From positions 1 to 64,000 of the forward strand of contig CAUYLG010044439.1 of NCBI GenBank assembly GCA_963573385.1: a stretch of 64,000 bases of DNA. Direction: 5' to 3'. The notes below the pieces were generated by a model that made no database searches, was not told the origin of the DNA, and saw nothing but the letters and a program-made list of their open reading frames with translations. This document shows positions 1 through 13,092 of the stretch, in pieces. The DNA is from Cacajao melanocephalus. Lineage: Eukaryota > Chordata > Mammalia > Primates > Pitheciidae. Each line of letters starts with the position of its first letter. Within the stretch, counting starts at the first letter, position 1. A program made the translations under genes and the position numbers.

Positions 1-38
1 ACTGCATTCTAGCCTGGGCAATAGAACAAGAATCCCGT
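1..38 (+). mobile_element. Alu 3' end, cut by window edge
   Basis: The first bases match the end of the Alu right arm (the 'ctgcactccagcctgggcaa' region with a few changes). The rest of the element lies before the window. Instead of a clean A tail it runs into a pyrimidine-rich tract, so the original tail has decayed or been replaced. Confidence 0.8.
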
Positions 39-156
39 TCTCTCTCCCTCTTTCTCTTCCTCTTTCTCTCTCTTGTACATTCTTTTTTTTCTTTCTTTCA
101 CTCTCACTTTCTTTCCTCTCTTTTTCTTTCTTTCAAAAAAAGAAAAAAGAAAGAGT
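39..156. repeat. polypyrimidine tract switching to polypurine
   Basis: About 97 bases of almost pure C/T, with TCTC and CTTT runs, are followed directly by about 20 bases of A/G. The last 17 pyrimidines and the following purines are nearly complementary and could form a hairpin. Positions 157-440 after it are AT-rich with nothing recognisable. Confidence 0.8.
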
Positions 157-439
157 TCATATTATTGAGAAACCAGTTTTCCATTAATAAAGCTATAGAG
201 ACTATTTCAGTAAAAATTCTGACATTGTTTCATAATAATCTGACAAGCTAATTTAAAAACTTATATAAAAGAATAAAGGTCATGAATATTCAAAATATTC
301 CTATAAAAGAAGGAGGTGAATAATTTGCATTACCAGATGGTTAATCCTATTAACTATACAACTTCAGACAAGGTGATAGTGGCACAAGGACTCTTCTATT
401 CCATTGGTCTCTTTTTTTAAAAAAGATCAGTTGAATAGA

Positions 440-915
440 ATCATCAAGAAATTGTTTCATGCATATAAAAAACTTGAGATATGAGAGAAGATCAGTAGGA
501 AAATACAAGACCATTCAATAAATTATATTATACCACCTAGCTATCAAAATAGACAAATTTTAAAAATAAATTTTTATCTCATAAACATGCAAAAAATTAA
601 TTCCAGGTGGATTAAAGAACATGTAAAAGGCAAACCTTTATAACTTAAAGAGTATACTTTAATGACTTCTATATAGTGGATGAATACCTAAAAGAAACCA
701 CTAACCAATAACCATAAAATATTGCTAAATTTGATGTCATTAAATTAATGCTTGTCAATCAAAAGACCTGATGGAAAAAGTGAAAATATGAATTAAAAAC
801 TGAGAGAATGTATTTTAAACACACGTAATTGTGTTTAAAAGATTAGTGTACCATTATATAAAGAAATCATACAAATCAAAAAGAAAGGAAAATACAACAT
901 AGAAAAATGAGCTTA
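440..915 (+). mobile_element. old L1 (L1M) fragment, ORF2 3' region
   Basis: The order of segments follows the C-terminal part of L1 ORF2: a diverged 'ggattaaagacttaaatg' region near 609, a 'gactTcatcaaaattaaa' equivalent near 732, a 'caaaagacactatcaagaaagtgaaaa' equivalent near 759-788, and 'aatagaaaaatgggc' at the end. It is heavily mutated, with no open frame. The next L1 begins right at its end, so it was probably the target of that insertion. Confidence 0.6.
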
Positions 916-1529
916 AGTTATGAATTGCTGGAGGAAGCAGAGCAACATGGCCAAATGGAGGCCTCCATTGAGGAACCTGTAGAAGCCTCCTGTAGGAACA
1001 CCAAATTTGACAACTATCTATATAAAAAAACACTTTCATAAGAGTCAAATATCAGGTGAATAATCATGATACCTGGTTTTAACTTCATATTACTGAAACA
1101 CATACTGAAATGGGTAGAAAAAACAGTCTTGAATTGCTGATGCCAATCCTCCCTAACCCCCTGGCAGAGGCTAAGTGGCACAGAGAGAGAATATGTGCAC
1201 TTAAGGGAGAGAAAGCACAGTGTTTGTGAGACTTTGCATTGCAACTCAACGCTGCCAACATTGGACAGAACTCAGCTGATGCTCATAGAGGGACCACCTA
1301 GACTAGTCCTAGCTAGAGGGAAATTGCTCATCTCAGCAGTCAAACTTGCGTTTCAGCAAGCCTCACCACTGAGTATTAAAATTCTCTGGGGTTCTAAATA
1401 AACTTGAAAGGCAGTCTAGGCCACAAAGACTGCAACTCCTAGGAAAGATCAGTATTTTGCTGGGCTCAGAGCCAGTGGAATTGGTGGGCAGGTGACATAG
1501 TGAGACACCAGCCAGGGCAGCTAAGGGAG

Positions 1530-2200
1530 TGCTTGCCGCAGCCCTAGGCAGCACAGTTGGCAGCTCCAAAAGAGACCCTTTCTTTCTGAGGAGAAGAAAG
1601 TGTAGAGAGGACTTTGTCTTACAACTTGGATATCAGCACAGCCACAATAGGACAGAGCACTAGACAGAGTTGTCAGGCCAAATTCCAGGCCTTATTTCCC
1701 ACACAGCATTTCTAGACACATCCTGAGCCAAAAGGGAACCTGCTGCCTTGAAGAGAAGGAAGGAAGGAAGGACTCAATCCTGGCAAGATTCATTACCTCC
1801 TGACTAAAGAGCTCTTTGCCTTGAATTATCAGCAGTGGTAGCCAGGTAGTATTCACCTTGGGTGAAACTCAGAGCTATGCTGGCTTCAGGTGTGACCCAG
1901 AATAATGAGAGCTGTGCTGTCTATCAGGAGAGAATCATTCTACTTGAGAAGAGGGGAGGAAAGAAGAAAAGAGACCTTGTCTTGCAGCTTAGGTACCAGA
2001 TTGGTCACCAATTTGGCTCTTGGAGTCTGTGATTCCAGAATTTGGCTCTTAGATGACATTTCTGGACCTACCCTAGGTGAGAGGGGAGCCCACTGTCCTG
2101 AAGGATGAGTCCCATGCCTGGCAGCATTTACCATAACATGATTGAAGAGCTCTTCGGCCTTAAATGAACATTGGATGGTCACTGGCAGTGGGTTGATAAA
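1530..2200 (+). repeat. 338-bp imperfect tandem duplication in the L1 5' UTR
   Basis: Two successive blocks share the same order of landmarks: 'agaccttgtcttgcag'-like, 'catttctggac'-like, 'ctgccttgaag'-like, and 'agagctctttgccttgaa' at 1808, matched by 'agagctcttcggccttaa' at 2146. The offset is 338 bases and the copies are clearly diverged. Repeated units in 5' UTRs are known in several L1 subfamilies, so this may be a family trait rather than a local event. Confidence 0.65.
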
Positions 2201-3750
2201 GAGACAAAGAAAGAAATTGAAAATTTTCTTGAAACAAATGATAATCAAAACACAACATATCAAAACCTATGGGATACAGTGAAAGCAGTACTAAGAGGGA
2301 AGTTTATAGTTATAAGTGACTACATCAAAAAAAGAGAAAAACTTCAAATAACCTAATGATACATCTTACAGAACTAGAAATGCAAGAAAAAACCAAAACC
2401 AAACTTAGTAGAAGAAAAGAAATAATACAGATCAGAGCAGAAATAAAATTGAAATGAAGAAAATAATATAAAACATTAATGAAGAAAAAGTTGGCTTTTT
2501 GAAAAGATAAACAAAATTGACAAATGTTTAGCCAGACTAAGAAATAAAGTGAAGATCCAAGTAAATAAATCAGATATGAAGAAGGAGACATTACAACTGA
2601 TTCCACAAAAATGCAAAAGATCATTAGAGGCTACTGTGAGCAACTATAAGCCAATAAATTAGAAAACCTAGAAGAAAGGATAAATTTCTTGACACATAAA
2701 ATCTACCAAGACAGAACCAAGAAGAAATCCAAAACCTGAGCAGATCAATAACAAGCAATAAAATCAAAGCTATGATAAAAAATCTCCCAACAAAGAAAAG
2801 CCCAAGACTTGTTGGCTTCATTGCTAAATTTTACCAAGCATTTAAAGAACTAATATTAATTCTATTCAAACTTCCAAACAATAGAAGAGGAAGGAATACT
2901 TACTTGCAAACAAGGTGAAGAATTACCAAAACCAAAGACAAATCAAAAAATAAAAAGAAAAAAAACCCCACAATATCCCTGATAAACATTTTTGCAATAA
3001 TTCTGTACAAAATACTAGCAAACTGAATTCAACAACACATCATAAACATCATTCATGATGACCAAGTGGGATTTATCCCAGGGATGCAAATATGGTTCAA
3101 TGTATGCAAATCAATCAATGTGATATATCAACAGATTGAAGAACAAAAACCTTATGATCATTTCAATTAATGCTGTAAGGGCATTTGATAAAAATCCAAC
3201 ATTTATTCATGATAAAATCCTTTAAAAAACTGGATATAGAAAAAACATACCTCAACATAATAAAAGCCATATATGGCAGAGTCATAGCTATAACATACTG
3301 AATGGGAAAAACTGAAAGTCTTTCTTTTAAAATCTGGACCATGACAAGGATGCCTACTTTTACCACTGTTATTCAACATAGTACTGGAAGTTCTACCTAG
3401 AGGAATCAGACAAGAGAAATAAATAAAGTGCATTCAAATTGGAAAGGAAGAAGTCAAATTATCCTTGTTTGTAGATGAGATGATCTTATATTTGGAAAAA
3501 ACCTAGATTCCACCAAATAACCATTAGAGCTAATAAACAAATTTAGTAAAGTTATAGGATATAAAATCAGCATACAAAAAATTAATAGGATTTCTATATG
3601 CCATTAGGAAAGAATCTAAAAAAGAAATCAAGGAAATAATTTTATATACAGTAGCTATGAATAAAATTAAATGTCTAGTAATTAACCAAAAAAGCAAAAG
3701 AGCTTTACAATAAAAACTATAAAATCATTGTGGAAAGAAATAGAAGAGGA

Positions 3751-4435
<685 letters not shown>

Positions 4436-5490
4436 TCAATGTTGGTGGATTGTTAGAATCAATATTGTTAAAATGTCCATACTACACATAGTGATCTTCA
4501 ATTTCAATGCAATCCCTATCAAAATACCAAAGATATTCTTCACAGAAATAGAAAAAAAATTCTAAAATTTATATGGAACTATGAAAGATCCAGATTAGCC
4601 AAAGCTATCCTGAGGAAAAACAACAAAACTAGAGGAATTACATTACCTGACTTCAAACTGTACTACAGAGCTACAGTAACCAACACAGCATGGTACTGGC
4701 ATAAAAAGAAACAGAATAGTGAACCCAAAGACAAATCCACATACCTACAGTGAAATCATTTTCAACAAAGTTGCCAAAAACTTATACTGGGGAAAGGACA
4801 GTCTCTTCAATATACTGTGCTGGGTACACTGGATATCCATATGCAGGGTAATGAAACTAGACTTGTATCTCTCACTATGTACAAAAATCAAATCGAAATG
4901 GATTAAAGACTTAAATTTAACAATTCCTACTATTAAACTAGTAGCAGAAAACATTGGAAAAATTCTCCAGGACATTGGACTGGGCAAAAATTTCTTGATA
5001 AATACCCAACAGGCACAGGCAACCAAAGCAAAAATGGACAAACAGGATCACATCAAGTTAAAAATCATCTTCACGGCAACAGAAACAAAGTGAAGAGACA
5101 ACCTACAGAATGGGAAAAAATATTTACAAACTATTCATCTCACAAGGAATTAATAACAAGAATATATTTGGAGCTCAAATAACTATAGAAAAAATATCTA
5201 ATAATCTGATTTTAAAATTGGCAAAATATCTGAATAGAGATTTCTCAAAAGAAGACATACAAATGGCAAACAGGTATATAAAAATGCTAAATATCACTGA
5301 TCATCAGAGAAATGCAAATCAAACTACCACTAGATATTTTTTTCTTACACCTTAATTCCAATATACAACTAAATAAGCTGAATTTCAATCGAAGCATAAG
5401 TTATTATAGATATTCACTTCTGCATACTAAAGTATTCCCAGACGTTAAAAACTATCAAAACCTATTTATAATTTGAAGACTGCCATACAA

Positions 5491-5690
5491 TGTAATATAG
5501 TGGTTGGTTATGTGTACATGACTTTACAAGATATGGAGCTCTAGAATTAAATCTCAGCTCTGTTACTTAATAGTTGTATGACTGGTAAAAACTCTGACCT
5601 TCAGCTTTAATATTAACATGGGAATGGTAATAGTGCCTAAATCCTTTTGATGAGTATGGTAAGTGACTTATTTTGTAAGTCCTGGTAAAT
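5491..5690 (+). mobile_element. MIR
   Basis: Matches the MIR order: 'atagtggtt', 'ggagctctagaattaaatc', 'ctctgttacttaatagttg', 'tgactggtaaaaactctgacc', 'aatgggaatggtaatag'. This is a mammal-wide tRNA-derived SINE, here about 25-30% diverged by eye. Confidence 0.8.
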
Positions 5691-6780
5691 AATAATAATA
5701 AATGGTATTTATCGTTAACACAGGAAAAGTTAGCTAATAATACATGATAGAAAATAATGTGTCCAATGACAGCCGATTTAATAAGAAAAAATATTATGAA
5801 GGTAGGTGGGTAGGATTTGCCAGCAAAAAAGGAGAAAGCAAGGAATTTTGGCTTGAAGCTTAGAGGCAAGAAAACACATGGAAAATTTGAAGGTCTCTAA
5901 ACTAAACTTTTTACCAAAAGTTTAGTTGAAGAGATAATAATGAGAAAATGGATTATGTTTAGATTGTAGAAAACCTGAAATCACTAAGGAATTTGAATTT
6001 AAACTAGATGCTAGCCAATAGTAGTTTAGATATAGCAACATCTGTTAGGCATAAAAGATTAATACTAAATTTTGAACACTGGAACTAAGTATAGATGGAA
6101 TGATTGTCAAAATGATTTTTGTTAATAGGTTAAAATATAGAAATGCAAAATTTCTTTCTGATGAAATTTTCTAAAAATATAGATTTATTCCATGGAATGC
6201 ACTTAAAAACACATAACAATGTAGCTTTCATGAATTTGCTTTTTAAAGATTATAGATTTATTTTGTTCATGCATTTTAGAGACTCAAATGATTTTACTAC
6301 AGAACTACTAAGCTATCACAAAAGTTTCAGTTTCATATGATGAAGTGGGGATGCAGTCTTGAAAGAAGAAGTGACATTACTCTCGGTTATCAACTGAGAA
6401 AATGCCACTGAAATGCATTGATATTTTCTTTTTCTTTAGGAAATTTAATCCCTTCATATGATGATACAATCATATATTGCCTCAAGTTTAGATATTTAAA
6501 ATTAATTTTGCTCTGTGTAAAGCAGAAAGATTAATCTGGCGTCCTTATTATGTTAGAAATAAAAGGAACTATTTAAAGAATAAAAATGATAATGAGAACA
6601 AAAACTATATAGCGATTAATCACACAAAAATGATCTGGGGAAATAATGCTTAGTTTAGAATCAATGTTTGTTTACATAACTTTTCTTTCTATAATTCTTT
6701 TATATGAAATTACAAAAAAAACTGGTAAATCTAAAGGAAAATTGTTTTTACTGATATGTTTTTGGATCACTGAGAAAAAA
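5691..6780. other. no gene or recognised repeat
   Basis: AT-rich single-copy-looking sequence. Reading frames are short (longest 65 residues, at 6143-6340) and show no recognisable domain. No CpG cluster and no promoter-like motif cluster were seen. Confidence 0.6.
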
Positions 6781-6786
6781 TTACCC

Positions 6787-6970
6787 CAGTGGCTCTAAAA
6801 ATGTGGTTCTTATAACCAATAGCAGCACTTGGGAAATTTAGAAATGCAAATTCTTAGGCTCCACCCCAGACCTATGAATTAGTAACTCTGGATATGGGTC
6901 CCAACAGCCTAAGTTTTAATGCTCTCTGCAGATAATACTGATATGCACTAAACTTGGCAACCACCGATTG
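6787..6970 (+). mobile_element. MER5A-like hAT (Charlie) non-autonomous DNA transposon
   Basis: It starts with 'cagtggctctaaaaatgtgg', has the diagnostic 'gaaatgcaaattcttaggctccaccccagac' core (6840-6872) and ends with 'cttggcaaccaccg'. Length and end structure fit the roughly 190-bp MER5A family. Confidence 0.8.
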
Positions 6971-7729
6971 CCCCAGGATTAGGGATTTTTTAAATGAACT
7001 TTAATTACTGCCCTGTGTGGTTAGCAAGAAAATATAAATTTCCTGTTTCAAACATTATTTTTCCATTTAGCTCAATCAGCATTTTACAGTTCCTCGACAT
7101 TTTGGTTATTGGTATTTATGTATGTACCAAGGAACCTGAGTATATAGTTGTTAAATTAAAAACGGTTTTAAAGCAATTTCTTGTCAGGCCAGTGTAGGTA
7201 ACTCATACTTGATAAATTTATGAATGACTCATATTTTTTAATATCAGGAGGAGGAAATAAAATGCAATTCCGCCAGCAGGTTCTATCCTATTGTTCTACT
7301 CATTGTTGACCTCTTAGATTTGACCAAGCATTTGCAAATGTGTAAAGATTTGCTTTCTAATAGATACTACAGAGAAGTAAAAACCACTTTCTCTTATTAA
7401 TCCAGGAACAACCATCTATTCACATACTGTTTATCTAATCAGACCTAACACATACATGTACACACAACTCCTTTACCAAAACAGTTCCAGTGCAGGACCA
7501 TGAGTACTGGTATTCCTTGCTGGAATTAGTAAAATTTCTGCTCCTTTAGAAACAATTTTGTCAATTGTTCTATGGTAGTCACATGAAATACTATACTTCA
7601 GATGCAGTATGGGTTAAGCTGGCTTTGCCAACTGTCTTACAGACTCCACAAACTAATACATTATTTTTCTTGAAGAAAAGAGTCTAAATAGTTAACTTTG
7701 CCAACAAATAATTCATTTCCCAATATCAC
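6971..7729. other. no gene or recognised repeat
   Basis: AT-rich with no repeat that I recognise and no frame longer than 67 residues. It lies between the MER5A-like element and the reverse-strand L1. Confidence 0.6.
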
Positions 7730-7953
7730 CTTAATAATGTACCTTGTACCCATTCATTGTTCATCCCCTCCTGCCTCTTTGCCCTTATAAGTTGCCATCG
7801 TCTATCATTCCATACCCTACATTTATGTGTACACATTATTTAGCTCTCACTTATAAGTGCAAATATATGGTATTTGTCTTTCCATGTCTGACTTATTTTA
7901 CTCAAAATAATGGCTTCCATTTCCATCCATGTTGCTGCAAAATACATTTCATT

Positions 7954-8095
7954 CTTTTTTTCTTTTTTCTTTTTTTTTTTAAGATGGGGTTTCACCATGT
8001 TGGTCAGGCTTGTCTTGAACTCCCGACCTCAGGTGATCCGCCCACCTTGGCCTCCAAAGTGCTTGAATTACAGGCGTGAGCCACCGCGCCTGGCC
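7954..8095 (-). mobile_element. left-arm-only (monomeric) Alu with A tail
   Basis: Read on the reverse strand, the element is the Alu left arm from 'ggccaggcgcggtggctcac' to about position 113 of the arm ('gtgaaaccccatctt'), followed at once by an A tail of about 25-30 bases. There is no linker and no right arm. A 9-base target-site duplication, 'catttcatt', lies at 7945-7953 and 8096-8104, so it is a genuine insertion, not a deletion product. Confidence 0.85.
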
Positions 8096-8421
8096 CATTT
8101 CATTATTTTTCATGGCTGAATAGTATTCTGTTGTTTATATATACCACATTTTCTTTCTACCACATTTTCTTTACCCATTCATCCACATGGACACTTAGGT
8201 TGATTCTATTTATTTGCTATTGTGAATAGTCATGCCATAAACATACAGATCCAGGTATCTTTTTGATATAATGATTTCTTTCCCTTTGGGTAGATACCTA
8301 GTAGTGGGATTGTTGGATTGAATGGTAGTTCTGTTTTTAGTTCTTTGAGAAATATTGATAGAGGTTGTGCTAAATTTACATTCTCACCAACAGTACAAGG
8401 CTTCCCTTTCCTCTGCACATT

Positions 8422-8577
8422 CATCAACATCTGTCATTGTTTTTTTCTTTTAATAGTAGCCTTTCTGACTGGTATAAGATGGTATCTCATTGTGCACCCT
8501 CATCAACATCTGTTATTTCTTGTTCTTTTAATAATAGCCTTTCTGACTGGTATAAGATAATATCTGATTGTGATTTG
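8422..8577 (-). repeat. tandem duplication (78/79 bp) inside the reverse-strand L1
   Basis: Two head-to-tail copies start with 'catcaacatctgt' at 8422 and 8501 and both contain 'agcctttctgactggtataa'. A complete L1 has this block once. The copies differ at roughly 12-14 positions and by one base in a T run. The forward frame at 8318-8560 shows the repeat at protein level ('IVAFLTGIR' / 'IIAFLTGIR'). Confidence 0.9.
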
Positions 8578-9615
8578 GTTGGCAGTTCCCTGATGATTAG
8601 TGATGTTGAGTATTTTGTATATGCTTGTTCACCATTTGCATATCTTCTTTCAAAAAATGTCTAGTCATATTCTCTGTCCATTTTTAATATGATTAATTTT
8701 TGTTAAGTTGTTTGAGTTTTCTAAATATTAGCCTCCTGTTGATGCATAGTTTGCAAATATTTTCTTTCCTCCTGGAGGTTGTCTATTCACTCTGTTGATT
8801 ATTTCTTTTGCCATGTAGAAGTTTTTTGGTTTAATTAAGTTCCATTTGTCTATTTTTGTTTTTGTTGCCTGTGCTTTTGATGTCTTAGACATGAGTTCTT
8901 CACCTAAGCCAATGTCCAGAAAAGCTTCCCCCCAGGTTTTATTCTAATATTCTTATGGTTTCAGGTCTTCCATTTAAGTCTTTAATCTATATTTAGTTGA
9001 TTTTTTATATGGTGGGTGATAGGGGTCCTATTTCATTCTTCTTCTGCATATGGCAAGCCAATTTTTCCAGCACCATTTATTGAAAAGGGGACTATCCCCA
9101 CTATATGTTCTTGTTGACATTGTCAAAGATCAGTTGACTGTAAATATATAGCTTCATTTTTGAGTTCCCTATTTCGTTGATTTATGTGTCCATTTTTTAT
9201 GCCAGTACCAAACTGTTTTTGATACTATAGCCCTCTAGTATAGTTTGAAGTTAAATAATGTTATGCTTTCAGCTTTGTTCTTTTTACTTAGCATTTCTTT
9301 AGCTATTTGGGCTTGGTTTCAGTTTTATATAAATTTTAGGATTGTTTTTTCTAATTCTGTGAAAAAGTTGCATTTGTATTTTGATAGGAATTGCACTGAG
9401 TCTGTAGTTTTCTTTGGACAGTATAGTCATTTTAATTATATTAAATTTTCCAATTTGTGAACCTGAAATGTTTTTCCGTTTGTTTCTGTTGTCTATGATT
9501 TGTCTCATGAGTGTTTTGTAGTTTTCCTTTTAGAGATCTTTCACTCCCTTAGGTTAATATATTGCTAAGTATTCCCTATTTCTTTTTATAGCTATTGTAA
9601 ATGGGCTTGAAAAAG

Positions 9616-10285
9616 GCCATACTTTTTTGTCTACTTTTCTTTCACACCAAAGTGTAGGAGGTCTTTAGATTATATATTATTATTTTGGTTTGAGCTCTAA
9701 GCAGTAAATTGCTAAAAGAAGTACTTTTTTTTCTATAATTTTTTAATTCTAAGGTAGATGTCTATATATTTGTTTTAGAATGTTCCTTACTGAAGAGAGA
9801 CTAAGTATCATTTTAAGTATTTTCATAGCTTCAGAACTATTATAGGCAATAAAATGCTTATGTAAATATTTCTAAAGTATGTGAATAAAGATGTGAAAAT
9901 GTTCTTAACATAAACCATTAAGATTATACTGGCTGTTTACAGTTGGACTCACTTTCAAGGAGGGATAATGAAATGGAATTTTGCTGACTTGTACTGGGAA
10001 TGCAGCTTAAGGAGCTAATATCTATATTCAAGAATATTTCAAGCATGGCTTGGCTACGTTCTCCTCTTTTTTTCTTCCTTGGTAATTTTTTTGTAGGTCT
10101 TAAACATACTGAATGTCTTTGTCACTAGCAGGAAAGATATTTCAAATTACCCTTATTAGCTTGAATTGTATCCCCTTTTATTTTGGTCTCTTAAATAATG
10201 AGATTTTGACATTATCTCTGAATATCCTGCATTCACTTCTGCACTATAAAAGTTTATAATCTTCTTTTATAAATGTAGTACAGTT
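9616..10285. other. no gene or recognised repeat
   Basis: AT-rich spacer between the L1 5' truncation point and the next Alu. No frame of note. Confidence 0.6.
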
Positions 10286-10295
10286 AGGTCATTTT

Positions 10296-10611
<316 letters not shown>

Positions 10612-10621
10612 AGGTCATTTT

Positions 10622-12720
10622 TATTAACTGTGAAAAGTAGTTCAAAATTTTTTAGTGCTAAATATTATTAAATTATTTTTTATAAAGCGACAGTCATTTG
10701 ATTTTCTTAAATTGTATTTGAATATTGTGCAGTCAGGTTTTACTGATTATTAATAGATATGCTATGCATTTTAAAGTTACAACAAAAAATCCATTTTTAA
10801 GGGATGAAGTAGATTTTACTCAAATATGGGTTATTTAAATGCCCTCAAATCACACACTTGACAAGAGAGACGAAGGATAAACACTTGCTTGATAAATTAT
10901 AATGTTCTTCCTTAATCATTAAAAATATTTGTTTTTGTGTTGTGATGAGTCATTTTCAGTTACAAATTTCCCCTCGATTATCTTCTAATATTTTTGAGTG
11001 AGAGGGAACTATTTGTTTGGTTGGGTAACAGTCTCCAAACTCATTAAAAATGAGTAACCATAGCAACGTCCATGTCACATCCTACTCACTTCTGCAAAAC
11101 ACATATTGACAAAGTGTGTTTAAAGCCAAATAACAAAACAAAAACAATGATATTCAATTATTCCAAACTTTGAGCTAGCCTGTAAAGCCAAAAGATCAAC
11201 TACATATTATTGTGAACTCATTGTTCCATTTTCTTTTCAGACAGATTGTTTTCTTTGTTTCTACATAGTTTTAGAAGTATTTTAGACCTTTTTGATTGTA
11301 TGCTTTTTGGAATGCTGACCCTTAAGCATACACACTCTCTTATTATTTTGATCTTAGGCTAATATGTCTTTCTTTTATTTACCAACCTGAAATATCTCTT
11401 TTGCCCTTATCTATGAAAAGAAAAGGAACCTCATGGTTTGAAGACGAACAATTTAAAAGTTTAAGCCTCTAGCTTACTTCTATTTCTCATCATTTCAAAT
11501 AACGAAAGATCCAGAGTACATAATTCCTGTCTTTTTTCAAGATTTAAGTAATATTTTTCTATCTTGTTTAAAGACTTAGAATTGCAGTCTTTTCAAAGAC
11601 CTCAATGGTTTACCATAAAAAAGTCTTGTGCTTCAATTATACTCCATAAATTCTTGAGCGAGTCTTTGGTCTTGTAAAACCAACCAAAGGTACTATTTCC
11701 CAAACCTCCAAGTCCTACTTATGAAACATTAGAAAAAGTATATTATCTGTGTGTATTTTTCTACTACGCAAATGAATCCAGATTTCTTAAAGTTGGACAT
11801 CCATTCCCTAAGACAGTATTAGGCAGTTGGATATTGCCTTCCCTATTTAGACTACCAAAACAAAAATCTTGCCTTCAGGATAGAAAAGAGTGAAAGTATC
11901 TATTATGCCCTCCACCTACACACATCATGCTCAAGCCCATCCATGAAGCCCACACTGGTGTGGAGAGGCATTTTTTTTTCATCTTAGTAGGCCATCACAG
12001 TGAATTTTTAAAGTTTTAGTTATAAAAACCACTTCTGAGGTTAGATTGAGGATCCTAATTGCCATTTCTTAAAACACGTAGGTTATTATGTTCCCCTTTG
12101 CTGCTTGGTAGAGACTCCTAGGCAGAGGCGCTATTATCTGGGACACCATTTGCCTGCAGGCTACCATCAGAGGCTCTCTGGAAAAACTTTTTTTCCCCTT
12201 TAATTCTGTTTTACCCTAGAGTGCACTGCCCTCTTATACCTGATACACTATCATTAGTTTTTCTGTAGGTTAAGGATTTTCATCTTCAGAAGTTCTCCAT
12301 CAAAATGCAAATTGCCCTCAGAGCACTATGAAACAGACACACTAAGGCTATTTATTAGACAGAATCCTGGGGAAGCTGGAACTCTCAGCTTAGGATTTCA
12401 TTATCTTCTAAGAGTATTTTGATGCTGATTTGAAACCTCGTCTTCTGGCTTGGAGGCAAGCAAAGAATGACAGAGTGATCTCTAGGGCCAGAGCAGAGAG
12501 GAAAAGAACAAGACCTGGAGCAAAACAGAAAGGCAGATCTAAAGGCTCAGTAATTGTGTTCTGAATCAAATAGCATTAATGAGTCATCTGTCATCTGAAA
12601 ATGCTCTTCTCACTGATGGTTGGAGAGAAGTGCAGTTTTGTGGGAAAATAGAGCAGTTGCATTGAAAAGACCTGAACTTAAGGCACTTGACTTAAAGAGC
12701 AGCACATTTTAATGCAGAGC
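10622..12720. other. long single-copy-looking interval
   Basis: About 2.1 kb without recognisable mobile elements or frames above 60 residues. It is AT-rich, with no CpG-rich segment. I see no splice-flanked open block. Confidence 0.6.
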
Positions 12721-12724
12721 TTGA

Positions 12725-12885
12725 GTCTGAAGGTTTAATGCCAGCATCATATTTGCCGCTGTGTGACTTTGGACAAAACTTTATTTCCTTAGACCCTCAC
12801 AAGGTAGAGGTGATAGTCGGATGTATTTAATAGGGTTTGGAGGATTTAGTCAGATGTGGTAGGTACTGGGGGAAAAAAAAGTCAG
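12725..12885 (+). mobile_element. MIR
   Basis: Landmarks include 'gtctgaaggtttaatgcc', 'ccgctgtgtgactttgg', 'acaaaactttatttcctta' and 'cctcacaaggtagaggtgatag', in MIR order. Confidence 0.65.
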
Positions 12886-12894
12886 TTACTACTA

Positions 12895-13035
12895 TGATGT
12901 CTAACAAATACAGAATTCTTGCTATATGTTAGGCACTATTCTAAGCATTTTATTTACTCATTTAATTTCCTCCATACTCTGATGTAGGCTCTTTCAAAAC
13001 CCCTACTTTACTATTGAGAACTACACTTTGAGTGT
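12895..13035 (-). mobile_element. MIR, reverse strand
   Basis: Matches the antisense MIR block: 'cttgctatatgttaggcact', 'ttctaagcattttatttac', 'tcatttaatttcctc', 'actttactattgagaa'. It lies immediately after a sense MIR, forming an inverted pair. Confidence 0.75.
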
Positions 13036-13092
13036 ACTAGGAAACTCTTGAAAAATTTTACACTTTTGGTCTGGGAGCTTCTTGACTATTTC

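Larger units (their letters stand above)
7730..9615 (-). mobile_element. L1 3' part (ORF2 C-terminal half), reverse strand
   Basis: On the reverse strand this reads through the L1 ORF2 C-terminal region. The frame at 8230-8430 contains 'FNPTIPLLGIYPKGKKSLYQ', a hallmark of ORF2 just before the Cys-rich region, and 9299-9508 contains an 'LSAIPIKIQ'-type segment. It is 5'-truncated near 9615. The 3' UTR is missing or very short at 7730. Many substitutions place it as an old primate or late L1M copy. It contains a monomeric Alu and a tandem duplication. Confidence 0.88.

Noticed and set aside
4719..5093. 124-residue forward frame
   Set aside because: This is L1 ORF2 sequence within a broken L1; not an independent gene.
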